Of a DNA stretch of 64,000 nt, positions 22,180 through 32,145 are shown one piece after another (within the stretch, counting starts at the first letter, position 1; each line of letters opens with the position of its first letter). A program made the position numbers and the translations under genes. This DNA comes from Trichobilharzia szidati (taxonomy: Eukaryota; Platyhelminthes; Trematoda; Strigeidida; Schistosomatidae): positions 5,130,354-5,194,353 of the forward strand of contig OX235272.1 in NCBI GenBank assembly GCA_944472155.2, read 5' to 3'. The notes under the pieces were generated by a model. That model was not told the DNA's origin. It saw nothing but the letters and a program-made list of their open reading frames with translations, and made no database searches.

Positions 22180-23164
22180 GATACAATAGAGAACATTTGT
22201 AGCTCAGGTAGATGATTTTGATGTGGTTGAGTTCTCTTAGCAGACTGAATGGTTTATTTCTGAAGCTTTCGTCGCCCTACTAGGCGACATCTTCAGCGCA
22301 TACTTCAATTCATTGAAGTGAGCTTTTAGATTTCTAGACGAGTTTATTAATCATCTCTCCTGGTGGGTGACCTTGGACGTGATTGGTTGTTTTTGTGTGT
22401 TTTCACACACTCTAGGTTATTTGTATTGTAACTCCTTGTTTCTTTGACTTGAACTTTGACCCTTTGTGTGTGAGGTTTCTTTCTTATAGATTGGTAAATT
22501 TGTCAATCTTGATGCGTCTATTGATTGATGATTCACTGAAATGCCAAGCTTCTAAAAATTCTCTAGCATTCTTTATGTTTCCTCTGTCTAATATTTGAAC
22601 GTTGGTTGTCCCAGTCGAATTGATGTCCGTGGTTGTCTGTATGTAGTGATATGAGGGAGTGAATTTCATGTTCGTATCCATGAACATAAGCTAGCTGTCA
22701 AAAGACATGACATCCACTCCCTCATATCGCCTCACCACATACAGACAACCACGGACATCAATTCGACTGGGACAACCAACGTTCAAATATTAGACAGAGG
22801 AAACATAAAGAATGCTAGAGAATTTTTAGAAGCTTGGCATTCCAATGAATCATCAATCAATAGATACATCGAGATAGACAAAATTTATCAACCGATAAGA
22901 AAGAAACCTCACACACAAAGGGTCAAAGTTCAAGTCAAGGAAACAATCAGTTCCAATACAAGTAGCCTAGAAGGTGTGAAAACACACAAAAACAACCAAT
23001 CACGTTGAAGGTCACCCACTAGGAGAGATGAGTAATAAACTTCTGGAGAAATCTAAAAGCTCACTTCAACGAATTGAAGTCTGCGCTGAAGATGTCGCCT
23101 AGTAGGGGGCGATGAAAGCTTCGCAGATTAACTATCCAGCTCAGAGAACACAACCACACCAAAA
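22180..23164. mobile_element. PLE foldback with two hammerhead cores and 13-bp TSD
   Basis: Two long arms (about 22,208-22,667 and 22,709-23,164) are near-perfect reverse complements around a short centre. Both arms read toward the outside as the C-terminal end of a PLE ORF (STGTTNVQILDRGNIKNARE, then FLEAWHFSESSINR) followed by a pLTR. The insertion is bounded by the direct repeat TTACTGAACTTCA at 22,167-22,179 and 23,165-23,177, a good target-site duplication. Hammerhead cores lie at 23,080-23,127 (+) and about 22,257-22,300 (-). The plus core has the box CTGAAGA, stem II GTCGCC/GGCGAT, GAAA and the AGCT stem III. The RT core and most of the GIY-YIG domain are missing. Confidence 0.88.
23080..23127 (+). 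ncRNA. Hammerhead ribozyme motif in PLE arm
   Basis: Stem I TCTGCG (23,080-23,085) pairs with CGCAGA (23,122-23,127). The box CTGAAGA is at 23,086-23,092, stem II GTCGCC (94-99) with GGCGAT (108-113), GAAA at 23,114-23,117, stem III the self-complementary AGCT (117-120), and cleavage is predicted after U at 23,121. PLEs are known to carry such minimal hammerheads with very short stem III that act best as dimers. An extra U between the CUGANGA box and stem II is unusual. Activity is untested. Confidence 0.75.
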
Positions 23165-23379
23165 TTACTGAACTTCACTCAATATCATTTTCCCTCTGGG
23201 TAATGCATTGTTCATCCTTCAGAACCACTCTATACCAACTTCTAGCTCAAGGCTAAGGAGTGAATTGCATGAGTGAAGTGATCAGCTCATGTATACAGAA
23301 AGTTTAATCAGCTCTGCTTGACTGATTTGTTTAGGTGCCGGCAACTTGGTGTCATCTAGCTGTTCATTTAAGGACATGT

Positions 23380-23490
23380 GTACTTTGCAGCAGTTTTATT
23401 CTGTCCTACTTTACACCCGTGAGACATGACCGTTGACAGTAAAGATATGAGATGATTAGCGATAGTTGACCATAGGTCCTTTCTTTCAAC
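23380..23490 (+). mobile_element. RTE-like (family B) scrap
   Basis: TTACACCCGTGAGACATGAC and GATTAGCGATAGTTGACCAT match the YGSETWPL...VFDHRC region in decayed form. Confidence 0.4.
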
Positions 23491-23514
23491 CATTTGTGTG
23501 TGCTCGATGAATAT

Positions 23515-24360
23515 TTAATTATCATTATTATTATCCCCGTGGGTCACTAGTGGAACACAAGGCTTCAGCAGTACATCTCCATTTCACATTGTCGTCTGCA
23601 GTCATCTTTAGCTGGTTCCGGGATTGCTTGTAGGCTCTTATTTTCTCCCCCAGCTGACCTCCTTCATGTCACCCTTGGATACCCAAGGACCTCCTTGCCA
23701 TTTGATGTCACTCGACAGTCTCCTCAGCTTGTGTCCAATCCATCTTCATTTCCTTCTGCATATTTGTCCGCCTGATTGACTCTTGGTTAGTTCGCTGCCT
23801 GTCAGAATTCCTTGTTGCCCATCCTTTCTGTGACAGGACATTTGATCTTCTTTATTGAAAGAAGCAGATTCTGCAGAAATACTGCACCAGCCTGTTGCAG
23901 ATACTTTTCGTAACGCGCAAGTCAATTTTGTTAACCGTATAGTAGCACTGACTTTACATTATTGATACAATTTCTGATCTTATCCCTTCTGCTAAGTGCT
24001 GTAGATTTCCACAGTGACTTCAGATTAATAAGGGTTTGTCTTGCCTTTCTTTTTTATTCTTTTACGTTCCCAGTGCAACATTGGGCTTCAAGCTAGAGAC
24101 TTGAAGTTTCGGTAGTAGTGGTGCTTATTTTTACGAGATAAGGTTGCTGGCTTCATGTCAAACCTTCCCTCATCAAAAGTCTTATTACGGGGTTAGCGAG
24201 GTAAAGGAGTGCGTCAGCCGGGGATCGAATTCCGACCCGCATGCGTAGTCTGCTAGCATTCTACCACTGTGCCATCGACGCAGCCTGCCTTTCTTATCTT
24301 GATATTATTACTAATTAAGGGGAAGAAATATTTCGTTATTGCCGAATAAGGATTAACACT
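23515..24360 (-). mobile_element. RTE-like (family A) 3' fragment, split by a SINE
   Basis: Minus-oriented family A end: tail at the TTATTATTATCC boundary (23,525), then landmarks ATGTCACCCTTGGATACCCA, TCCATCTTCATTTCCTTCTG and AGATTTCCACAGTGACTTCA, up to TTGTCTTGCCTTTCTT. It resumes after the SINE as CTTATCTTGATATTATTAC. No open frame. Confidence 0.7.
24052..24285 (-). mobile_element. tRNA-headed SINE (family B) with 10-bp TSD
   Basis: Bounded by the exact direct repeat TGCCTTTCTT (24,042-24,051 and 24,286-24,295). The minus strand starts with a tRNA-like head (GCTGCGTCGATGGCACAGTG, GGTAGAATGCTAGC, GAATTCGATCCCCGGCTGAC), passes through CTCCTTTACCTCGCTAACCC and ends in AACGTAAAAGAATAAAAAA. 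A second, decayed copy is at 29,228-29,460. It was inserted into RTE-A, so it is younger than that copy. Confidence 0.88.
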
Positions 24361-24830
24361 CATCTTTGATTGGACACTAGTGACTAGTGTGATGTGTCTA
24401 GTCCTATCTTCTGTGCAGACTGAATTATATCAGTCAGGTTTACAATGTGGCCTCCATTCTAGGTAGTTTGCCATCACGGTGAACATTGATTTGATGCTAT
24501 TAGATGATTGGAAGCAATCGGCAGGAAGCCTTAGTCGTGGGTTTCTGCAACCTTCAACGAACTCATATCCCTTCCCTCTGCACAAGAAGGGCTAGCGAGT
24601 CTGAATAGCTCAGTGGTAACGTATCTGACTGCAGCACTCACTGACTGACGCGAGTTCGAATCTCAGAAGGGACATGAGTTCCTGCAAGGTTGCAGATGCG
24701 CCTTGCTAGCTGGTGAGTGACAAGTAGCAAGAGACCTAGGTCTTTGGCTAACTGACGATTGCCTTCAATCGTCTAATATCATCAAATCAGTGCATTTATC
24801 ATATTTCATCAGTCAAAGTTGACAATTTCC
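24360..24830. mobile_element. Two SINE family C copies, opposite orientation
   Basis: 24,360-24,590 reads on the minus strand (tail GGACTAGACACATCACACTA, body CGACTAAGGCTTCCTGCCG). 24,590-24,790 reads on the plus strand with a good tRNA-like head (AATAGCTCAGTGGTAACGTA, then GAGTTCGAATCTCAGAAGGG) and body GACCTAGGTCTTTGG. Confidence 0.7.
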
Positions 24831-25265
24831 AGTATTGCCAGCTCGCCCAGTTAGCTAGTCAGAATTCAAATGGTTTTAAACCGACTTATCCGTCTGACGT
24901 GATCCAAACTGGAGATATTGCTGATGACCTCAGCATCGAAACTGCAAAGTAGCTATTCAATGTTCAAATCGGTTCAGTCTGATCAGAAAGCACTGCACGA
25001 TTTTCAACTACTCAGTGCAATCAGTAGTAAATATACCACCATGAAAAAGTTAAAAGTTCAGTTAAATTTTAAGCTGGTGATTTTTGAAAGTCTGCCTAGT
25101 AGTTATGTTCATTGAAAGTTGCATGTTTGAAAAATAAATCTAGTTTCTTTAAAGTATATTGGTTTCGATTGGTAATCATAACCCTAATCGATTCTACACC
25201 TATTTGATGAAAAGACAAGCTGAGATAGTTTTGGGTTAGCTGACTGTTAGTTATGTATTTTCAAG

Positions 25266-25470
25266 AGTTATTTTGTAGGGATTTGATTTGGTTCAAGCGT
25301 GATCACAAGCTGAATTCATTTAGAGAACCCTTTTGGAAAACCGGTGATTAGTAGACATCTGTTTCGTCCTAGTCTGAGATTCTTCATCAGTATGCAGCCA
25401 CCACAGTTCGAACTCAAGACCTTCCAGTTGCAAGGTGAGCTGGCGAATCACTCAGCCACCGAGATCCGAA
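25266..25470 (-). mobile_element. Smalpha-type SINE with complete hammerhead core
   Basis: The minus strand keeps CTGATGA (complement at 25,384-25,390), a stem II region ending AGGAC, GAAAC, then ACAGATGTC and the stem I return strand. B-box-like TTGAGTTCGAACTGTGG and tRNA-like A region are decayed. Stem III is ACAGATGT instead of the consensus palindrome ACAGCTGT. This is the only Smalpha copy in the window with both catalytic boxes intact. Confidence 0.8.
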
Positions 25471-25841
25471 GTACTTTTACTGCTGATATAGTTGGTGGTC
25501 ATTGATTGTAGATTTAATGACTGAACAAACTTCCTTTGTATGCAAAATTCGGGATTTTAAATGTGATTCGCCATTGATTCTGCGGTTTGAAGAAGTTTGA
25601 TTCGTACTGTTTTAACATGATTCCCGTGTATTCTTTAGATAACTTTAAAGTTCTTTTTCCGGTTAGCTTGGTGTCCAGATTTGATCAGATGTTCTAGGAT
25701 AGAGCTGCTAGGAGAACGTGCTTTAAGTGCATTATTTTCTTCCCTCACTCCCTATTAAGTTTCTACCCTATTATCACTAATGCTGTTAACTTGACTCTTG
25801 TTCGATTCTAGTCGAATTCTACTCAATCTCGTCAATTATAT

Positions 25842-26174
25842 TGCAACGACAGAAGACAACGGCTAGGCAACATATCCTTTATTGAGAAAATCAATAGATA
25901 TTTATAGATTTTTATGTACATTATTATTCGTTATTGTTGGCAGAGAAGCAGTGTCTTCTGATTGGTTGTTTTCTTGCTGATTGTGGCCGTTGCTTACAGA
26001 GTTATCTGTATATCTGCGAATCGTATTTGCACACGTAAAGTCTGCTGTAATTGATTGTTGAGTTCCTCAAGGTTAGGCTTTGTTCTTGTTTTTCATTCAT
26101 GACCCCCATTCGGGAAGTAAACACTGACGTAAATTGTTGTTTACAGTTTTGGCTTGCAGACAGCTCTCACCACA
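25842..26174. mobile_element. Solo LTR, 333 bp, 4-bp TSD
   Basis: Begins TGCAACGACAGAAGAC and ends CAGCTCTCACCACA, so it has TG...CA termini, and is flanked by ATAT on both sides (25,838-25,841 and 26,175-26,178). It matches 51,814-52,148 in overall order and at both ends. Four-base duplications suit Ty3/gypsy-like integrases. The length resembles published schistosome gypsy-like LTRs, but I cannot name the family. No internal retroviral coding sequence adjoins it, consistent with LTR-LTR recombination. Confidence 0.85.
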
Positions 26175-26329
26175 ATATTACACCATTCAGTTAACTGATT
26201 TTATTTTATTTTAGTTTCCACCCGATTAAGGTTTTTTTGCTATATTACGTCATTTGCCATCTTTGAAAATATTCCTTTTATTGCTAAGAAAATTTACTAG
26301 AGATATACGCGATTTTGCGACTTGAGAAT

Positions 26330-27955
26330 AAATGATATAGACAGAAGACAAGTAGTTCAGAGAAGAGTCTCTTTTCGACGGCGAATTCATTTTCATAGCT
26401 GTACAATCACAAATATTGTATATGGTTGTTTCGTATGTGTGTGTACATTAAATTTGTCTAACGAAAATACAATTAGTAAGTTCAGATGAATTGGATGTTG
26501 ATATACGAGAGTAGTAACAAAAGTGATGAATTGTCACAAATGATTGTTAAAGAAGAGTTGCGTAATAACATGAATAGTTTAATGGAAGAGTTGTACTCAG
26601 GGTGTACATGGAAACAAAATAACACACGGAATTACGCTAGGGTTTTAAGTAGAAAAATAAGCATACAAACAAAAGTCAAGTCAAATCAAACAAACAAACA
26701 AAGAAAAGTTCAGTCAAATCAACACAGTTGTTACCATGGGAGTAGAAGTGGTTGAATAATTTTCTTTTGTATGCACAGTTCTGGTTCCTCTAGCTTAATG
26801 GCTAGGGCTTCTGCGATGCAAAGAAGACGGAATTTTACTTTCTTTGGAAGGTTGTTCTTCATTTTGTAGATTACTTTGAAGTCGGAGGCGTTTGTTGAGA
26901 TGGAATGACCAGTGTTGACAAGGTGTTCTAATATTGCACTCCTTATGCAGCCATTACTTCTTTTCTGCAGCCACGCTGGATAGTGTTCTTTGACCCTTTT
27001 TGACAGGAAACGCGTTGAACGACCGATGCACCTGGTTCCACAGCAACAGATGAACTGATATATACACATAGAAGTGGTCAGGTGCGGGATCTTGTATTTT
27101 GGGCTTCTGCAGATCAGCGGGCGACTAGAGAACACTACTCTCAATGTTGCCGCAAAGAAAGTTCTTCTTAAAGAGGTGGAGATTCTCCTTCTAAGGAGGT
27201 CACTGAGTAGGTCTCCTTTGAAGTCGAGGTTCATATAAAGTATCTTTTTTGGCACAGATGCTGTCTCTTGCTTTTGGATTTTCTGTTTGATGTTTCTGTC
27301 TACGAATCTTGATGGGTAACCGTTTTGTATGAAGGTTTCTTTCAGGAAGTTTAGTTCTTCTTCCATGGTATCAGAGCTGCAGATGCGTCGGACGCGAGTG
27401 GCAAGAGATCTAATTAGGTCTCTCTTCCGACTGATTTGTACCCAGCTGTAGAAGCTTGTCAGTTGGTCGTTCTATGTGGATTTCTTATGGATGGACCTTC
27501 TTAAAGTTCCGTCAGCTCTCCTTATAATTTCAACATCAAAAAAGGGATTTTAGATTCGTTTTCAATTTCAAGAGTGAAGTTTGTGGCTGGATGGCATTTG
27601 TTGAATATTTACAGTAACTGACTGAGTTCGTGGCCGTCACCACAGGCCGTCGTCCACATATCTAACATACAGTTGGAAATTGTCAATAGTTGATTTGAGT
27701 GGGCCGTTCTCCAGGCTTGCCATCTTATTACGCAACTCTTCTTTAACAATCGTTTGTGACAATTCATCACTTTTGTTACTACTCTCGTATATCAACATCC
27801 AATTCATCTGAACTTACTAATTGTATTTTCGTTAGACAAATTTAATGTACACACACATACGAAACAACCATATACAATATTTGCGATTGTACAGCTATGA
27901 AAATGAATTCGCCGAAAAGAGACTCTTCTCTGAACTACTTGTCTCCTGTCTATTA
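26330..27955. mobile_element. PLE copy inside a 240-bp inverted repeat
   Basis: Arms 26,330-26,573 and 27,722-27,955 are near-exact reverse complements (for example GTACAATCACAAATATTGTA and TACAATATTTGCGATTGTAC). The space between holds the minus-strand PLE end described at 26,731-27,720. The arms are PLE terminal repeats in head-to-head orientation. Confidence 0.85.
26731..27720 (-). pseudogene. PLE ORF: end of RT through GIY-YIG endonuclease
   Basis: From 27,720 the minus strand reads MASLENGPLKSTIDNFQLYV then RYVDDG (RT motif C), a frameshift, ATNFTLEIENESKIPFFDVE, and a stop-free 211-codon frame from 27,366: FLKETFIQNGYPSRFVDRNI, a linker, then the nuclease FICCCGTRCIGRSTRFLSKR with VKEHYPAWL and AILEHLVNTGHS. 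CIG replaces the usual YIG, a change at a conserved residue. The 5' part of RT is absent because the inverted terminal repeat joins at 27,722. The long C-terminal frame is well preserved, implying a fairly young copy. Confidence 0.9.
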
Positions 27956-28473
27956 ATTTTCGAATGGGAATTTTTCATGAAATAAATGATATCTCCGAAA
28001 GGAGTAACTCTTCACGCTAGACGTCTCTTCTTTTATATCCTCAAGTGACCATTTGGTAATATTATCGTGTCCTGGAGGCACTTTCTAGTCAAGTTAGACA
28101 ATAGCCAACAAAAACTGTAACAGTCCTTTATGACATTTCATCACCTGCTTAGCAATCGTATCTTGTAGCCCATTTAGTAGAGAGGCAGACCATTAATTAG
28201 AAGGCCACTTGTTCAAATTCTACGACAACCCAGCTTTTCACCTCACCACCTCTAATAAGCCCCCGTCATTATAAAGGTCATCTGTTAAGCAGTCGAAATC
28301 GTCAAATGTCTTAAATTTAATTATATTACTTATTCCATGCAAACAGTGAGTTGACGTCATTCTAAGCTTCCATTCTCTCCTTCGTAATCACTTATACTTC
28401 GAGAAATTATCACGTAGTATTACTATTCTTCTCAAATATTGTTTCTCATACATTTTATCCCTTTTTGAAATAG

Positions 28474-28730
28474 TGAAACTATTCAGCAATTATGTTACTC
28501 GTCGATCCTCCAATGTTACCTATCTTGGTCCATCTGTATGTAAAATGCGAGCCAACCCTGGAGAAGAGGAGAAACAACTTCGCCGACGTGTTGATTATGA
28601 ATGGCAAAAATCTTTCTCTCCATTGGCTGCATTAGGTGCACATAGTAGTTATTGGAGTAGTCAAGAGGTAGCATTCTTTATACTCTATCAAATATTTGGA
28701 CCACCGCAAGTACTTCAAGCAAAACAATAA
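28474..28730 (+). CDS. Third exon seen of the unassigned gene; end uncertain
   Basis: Acceptor TTTTGAAATAG ends at 28,473; the exon enters in phase 1, creating Met from A+TG. It encodes MKLFSNYVTRRSSNVTYLGP, SVCKMRANPGEEEKQLRRRV and DYEWQKSFSPLAALGAHSSY-WSSQE. The frame runs to TAA at 28,728-28,730 (FILYQIFGPPQVLQAKQ), but a possible GT donor after GAG at 28,667 could end the exon earlier. Charged, helical, with an RRR cluster; no signal peptide or membrane segment. The GTG at 28,473 is part of the acceptor, not a start. I do not recognise the protein. An alignment to flatworm proteomes would name it. Confidence 0.75.
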
Positions 28731-29227
28731 GCATATCAGAGTGTTTGACCTTGAGATGCATATTTTTCTAACTTATTTTCATAATTCGCTGCATTTCTGT
28801 GTAACTCCTAAATGATTTAAACAAACAAAATCAATGATCAATTATATATATGTATCCCTTTTTTGACGCATTAAAACAAAGTTTACTTGTTATCTACTGT
28901 TGTGTTCCATTCTATTATTCTTTCGTAAGAAGTATGTTTGTTTTTGTCTCACTTTATATGCTTCAGTTATACCAAAAACAACAAAAAAATGTAACTGAAA
29001 CTTTCAAGGGAGAGAAATTGTTTTTCTGCTTTCACAATTTTCATTAATAACTTTCTTTAAATTTATTTCTAAAAATCTTTTTCTGGAAGTTGAGAAACTT
29101 CTCACTCTGGGCATATGAGTATTATATCAATGATAATATACATTTTCATATAAACAGATTAATTTACATGAAAGCCATGCCATTTTTACAGGCACGATCA
29201 AAGTTGTGTTCTTTTTATGTTACGTAT
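28731..29227. other. Possible 3' UTR or intron, AT-rich
   Basis: No gene seen. If the stop at 28,728 is real, this would include the 3' UTR of the unassigned gene. Confidence 0.35.
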
Positions 29228-29460
29228 TTGTGTCCCCAGTGGCAAATTGGGCCTCCAGCTAGAACTTCGACGTTTCAGTAGCACATGTGGTTTCATGCTT
29301 ACGGGTTGGAATTGTTAGCCTCACTCTCAACCATCCATATTTACCGGCCTCATTACCAGCTTAGCGAGATAAAAGAGTGCGTCGGCCTGAGATCAAACTA
29401 TGGACCTCATGCGTGGTTGGTAGCTAATCTACTGCTGATTCACTGAAGCACAATCGAATA
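29228..29460 (-). mobile_element. tRNA-headed SINE (family B), decayed
   Basis: Same layout as 24,052-24,285: the minus strand ends with CACTGGGGACACAAATACGT, the body has CTCTTTTATCTCGCTAAGCT and the head is near 29,380-29,455. Confidence 0.65.
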
Positions 29461-29917
29461 TGATATAATTCCACATCGTAGAATGCTAATAAATTAGTAT
29501 TGTTTCGATAGCTCAAGCAGTTGATTTATAACACAAACTCTCATAACAGACGCATATAAATATTAAATTGTGAAGCCGTCGTCAAGGTTGAGAGGGAGAC
29601 ACAAATTTCGTTTCGTTTCCTATAGGTGACTGCGCTCAGCCAATAAGCAATCAATATTCAGATAAGTACTAACTACATCCATGCATGATTGAAAGCTTTT
29701 TCAGGAAGAGAAAAACTTTCTTAGAAATGTCACGGTTAAATAGAAGCGAGTAAGGGTAATGTATAATTAAAAATACATTTGCAGGAGATAGACATGGAGG
29801 AAGTCTACAGTCCTTGAGATGATAACTTACATTTGCAGCCTAAAATGCTAACCGTATTGGTTTTACTATCAAAACTATCGTATATAAAAAATCCCCATTT
29901 AGACATTTACAAAAAAA

Positions 29918-31020
29918 GATTGAGCGAAGAAATATTTACTTTTCAATTAGATCCTCATCTCACTCTTGCTCTACTCTAATATACACAGGGAGCATTCTTT
30001 TTACAACACACAACAGTTTACCAATCAAGTGGTACTGATATGTTTGTTAACAATAATTAAACAGTGTCAAAATGTCAATGGGTTGATAATTAACGAAGAA
30101 AATCAATACACACAATTAAAAGGTAGAAATGGATAGAATAAATTAATTTTACAAGGATAACACGTAATCACAGATAAAGTGGTCAAAATAAATAAAAATA
30201 AAATAATTTGGACAATTATAATTTTTATAGTTTTTAAAGGTTTAGGAGGAGGGGGCGACGTAGTCCTGTTTATGCATTCTTCTAGAGATGGCCACGGTAA
30301 GGAAAGTGGCTGTACAAATTTCTTCTGGCTTTTTCAAGTGGATTCCGATTGCTTCAGCTGTCTGTAGAAGACGAACTCGTAGAGCAAAATTAAGATTAGT
30401 CGGAATGCGATGAATAATTTTAAATGCAGTATTAACATCAACCTTATGCTCAGTATCAACAAGGTGTGCTAAAATAGAGCTAGTTACGGATAGATCTTGT
30501 TTGTCCCTTGCTTAACCATGTTGGATAATGTTTGGAAATACGATGATGAACCTGCCTAGTTGTACACCCAATGTAGCTGGCTCCGCAGCTGCAGTCAAAC
30601 TGGTAGATACATATAGAGGAGGCAAATTTAGGTAGTTTATCCTTATTTCTCGAACATAGAATAGGGGTGGTTGTGAACAGACAACGTACCTCTGCTGCAT
30701 AGTAAGCTCTTTTAACTGCATTCTCCAAATTATTTTATTTTTATTTATTTTGACCACTCCATTTTGAATTACGTGTTATCCTTGTAAAATTAATTTATTC
30801 TAACCATTTCTACTTTTTAAATATGTATTGATTTTCTTCGTTAATTATCAACCCATTGACATTTTGACACTGACTGATTATTGTTAACAAACATATCACC
30901 ACTTGTTTGGTAAACTGTTGTGTATTGTAATAAAAATGCTTTACGTGTATATTAGAGTAGAGCAAGAGTGAGATGAGGATCTAATTGAGAAGTAAATATT
31001 TCTTCGCTCAATCTTTCTGT
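29918..31020. mobile_element. PLE copy inside a 295-bp inverted repeat
   Basis: Arms about 29,918-30,211 and 30,726-31,019 are reverse complements (AAATTATTTTATTTTTATTT, TTACGTGTTATCCTTGTAAA, CAAGAGTGAGATGAGGATCT). The right arm reads GATGAGGATCTAATTGAGAA toward its end, a possible trace of a hammerhead CUGANGA box. Enclosed is the minus-strand GIY-YIG end at 30,236-30,756. Confidence 0.85.
30236..30756 (-). pseudogene. PLE GIY-YIG endonuclease fragment
   Basis: From 30,728 the minus strand reads ENAVKRAYYAAEVRCLFTTT, LPKFASSICIYQFDCSCGAS and then YIGCTTRQVHHRISKHYPTW. The GIY-YIG core is YIG with the CxC pair just before it. A frameshift after SIRN near 30,500 leads to ILAHLVDTEHKVDVNTAFKI and ILHRIP-like PTNLNFALRVRLLQTAEAIG to a stop near 30,236. 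The arginine normally following YIG is C. Inactive. Confidence 0.88.
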
Positions 31021-31429
31021 TTTCTAAAACTGTCGTAGTTTCAATTGAAAATAAACTTCCACTCAAACAAAGTGTTATTTTTCCCTGTACAGTCAGACCT
31101 TACGGGAGCAGGAAACACGGATAGAAGGAATAAGACTTAATTTTATAAACAGTCTGGATGGATGAGATTTGCTATAATATATTAAGAAATATATAAATGA
31201 TAGTTTAGTCAGAAGTGGGATTCCAAGATCCGAAGCAGTAGAACATACTGACTTATAAGATGTATCACGAATCTGTGTAGTGCTTACTGTTGACAAGTAC
31301 CCAGTGGAGCGAGACACTCTTCTTCGCTTTATTTAAACAAAAAAAAATAACACGCGATAAATAGTAGTAAGAATTTTATCTAGGACAAACTATTAGTTGC
31401 ATAAAATGAATAGTCTTGATTGGAATCGC

Positions 31430-31800
31430 CGAAGTTGTCAAGATGAAATGAGAAGTTTTATGTTCAACTACGGACTGACATGAGTTAGAAGACCACTTGC
31501 AAGCAGGAAGTCGAGGGCAGCAGTTTCGCCTCAGTTTGGGACTCTTCACCAGTAAGCACCCACCGCCAGAACTCGAACCCAGAGCCTTCCGGCTACAATG
31601 ACTAGCCCATGACTTCATGACTTTAGCGCGACTACCAAACAATGTCACAGATGCGTATTTTTCCCTACTTCCGACCAGATAGACCCCAATGGTCACGGCT
31701 AACGAGGAAAAAACAGATGTCCAGTGCTCCATGGTATTCAGTGGTTCTCCAACTGATATCAATCCATGGGCAAACTTGAAACAAGTCAAGTCCCTATAAA
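31430..31800 (-). mobile_element. Smalpha-type SINE, near full length
   Basis: The minus strand has GGAGAACCACTGAATACCAT, the tRNA-like region (GCTAAAGTCATGAAGTCATG, CTGGGTTCGAGTTCTGG), TACTGGTGAAGAGTCCCAAA and GGCGAAACTGCTGCC. CUGAUGA has become CTGGTGA and the stem III palindrome is broken. Confidence 0.8.
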
Positions 31801-32145
31801 CTAACTCCTGAACTGGAAATAAAATTAGTGATTCAGTACAACTGAGAGTTATGAATAACTTCGTTAAAACAGTTTACTACCTAAGTGAGTCTGCTTTCCT
31901 CATCCTACACAGAATAACTGTTTACGCCTTAATAAGTTTTTTTCATTGCCTTCCTATCATTATTTCATCATCCTTTTCAATTTACTGTTCGCAGAGTAAT
32001 TCAAAGATGCATAAAATGATTGAGAATTCAGTCTTTTAAGTTATGGAGATTCTTATCAGCTGTGTGAAGACATAAGTCAGCAAAGAGATCTATCCATTTT
32101 TTAACTTCTCTTCAAAGCTGTACAGTTGTTGAGGGGAGGGGGGAG
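31801..32145. other. Unassigned DNA
   Basis: AT-rich; the short frame at 31,851-32,039 has no support. Confidence 0.4.

Noticed and set aside
26486..26755. An 89-codon plus-strand protein
   Set aside because: Most of it lies in the PLE inverted arm and the same codons occur inverted at 27.72-27.85 kb.
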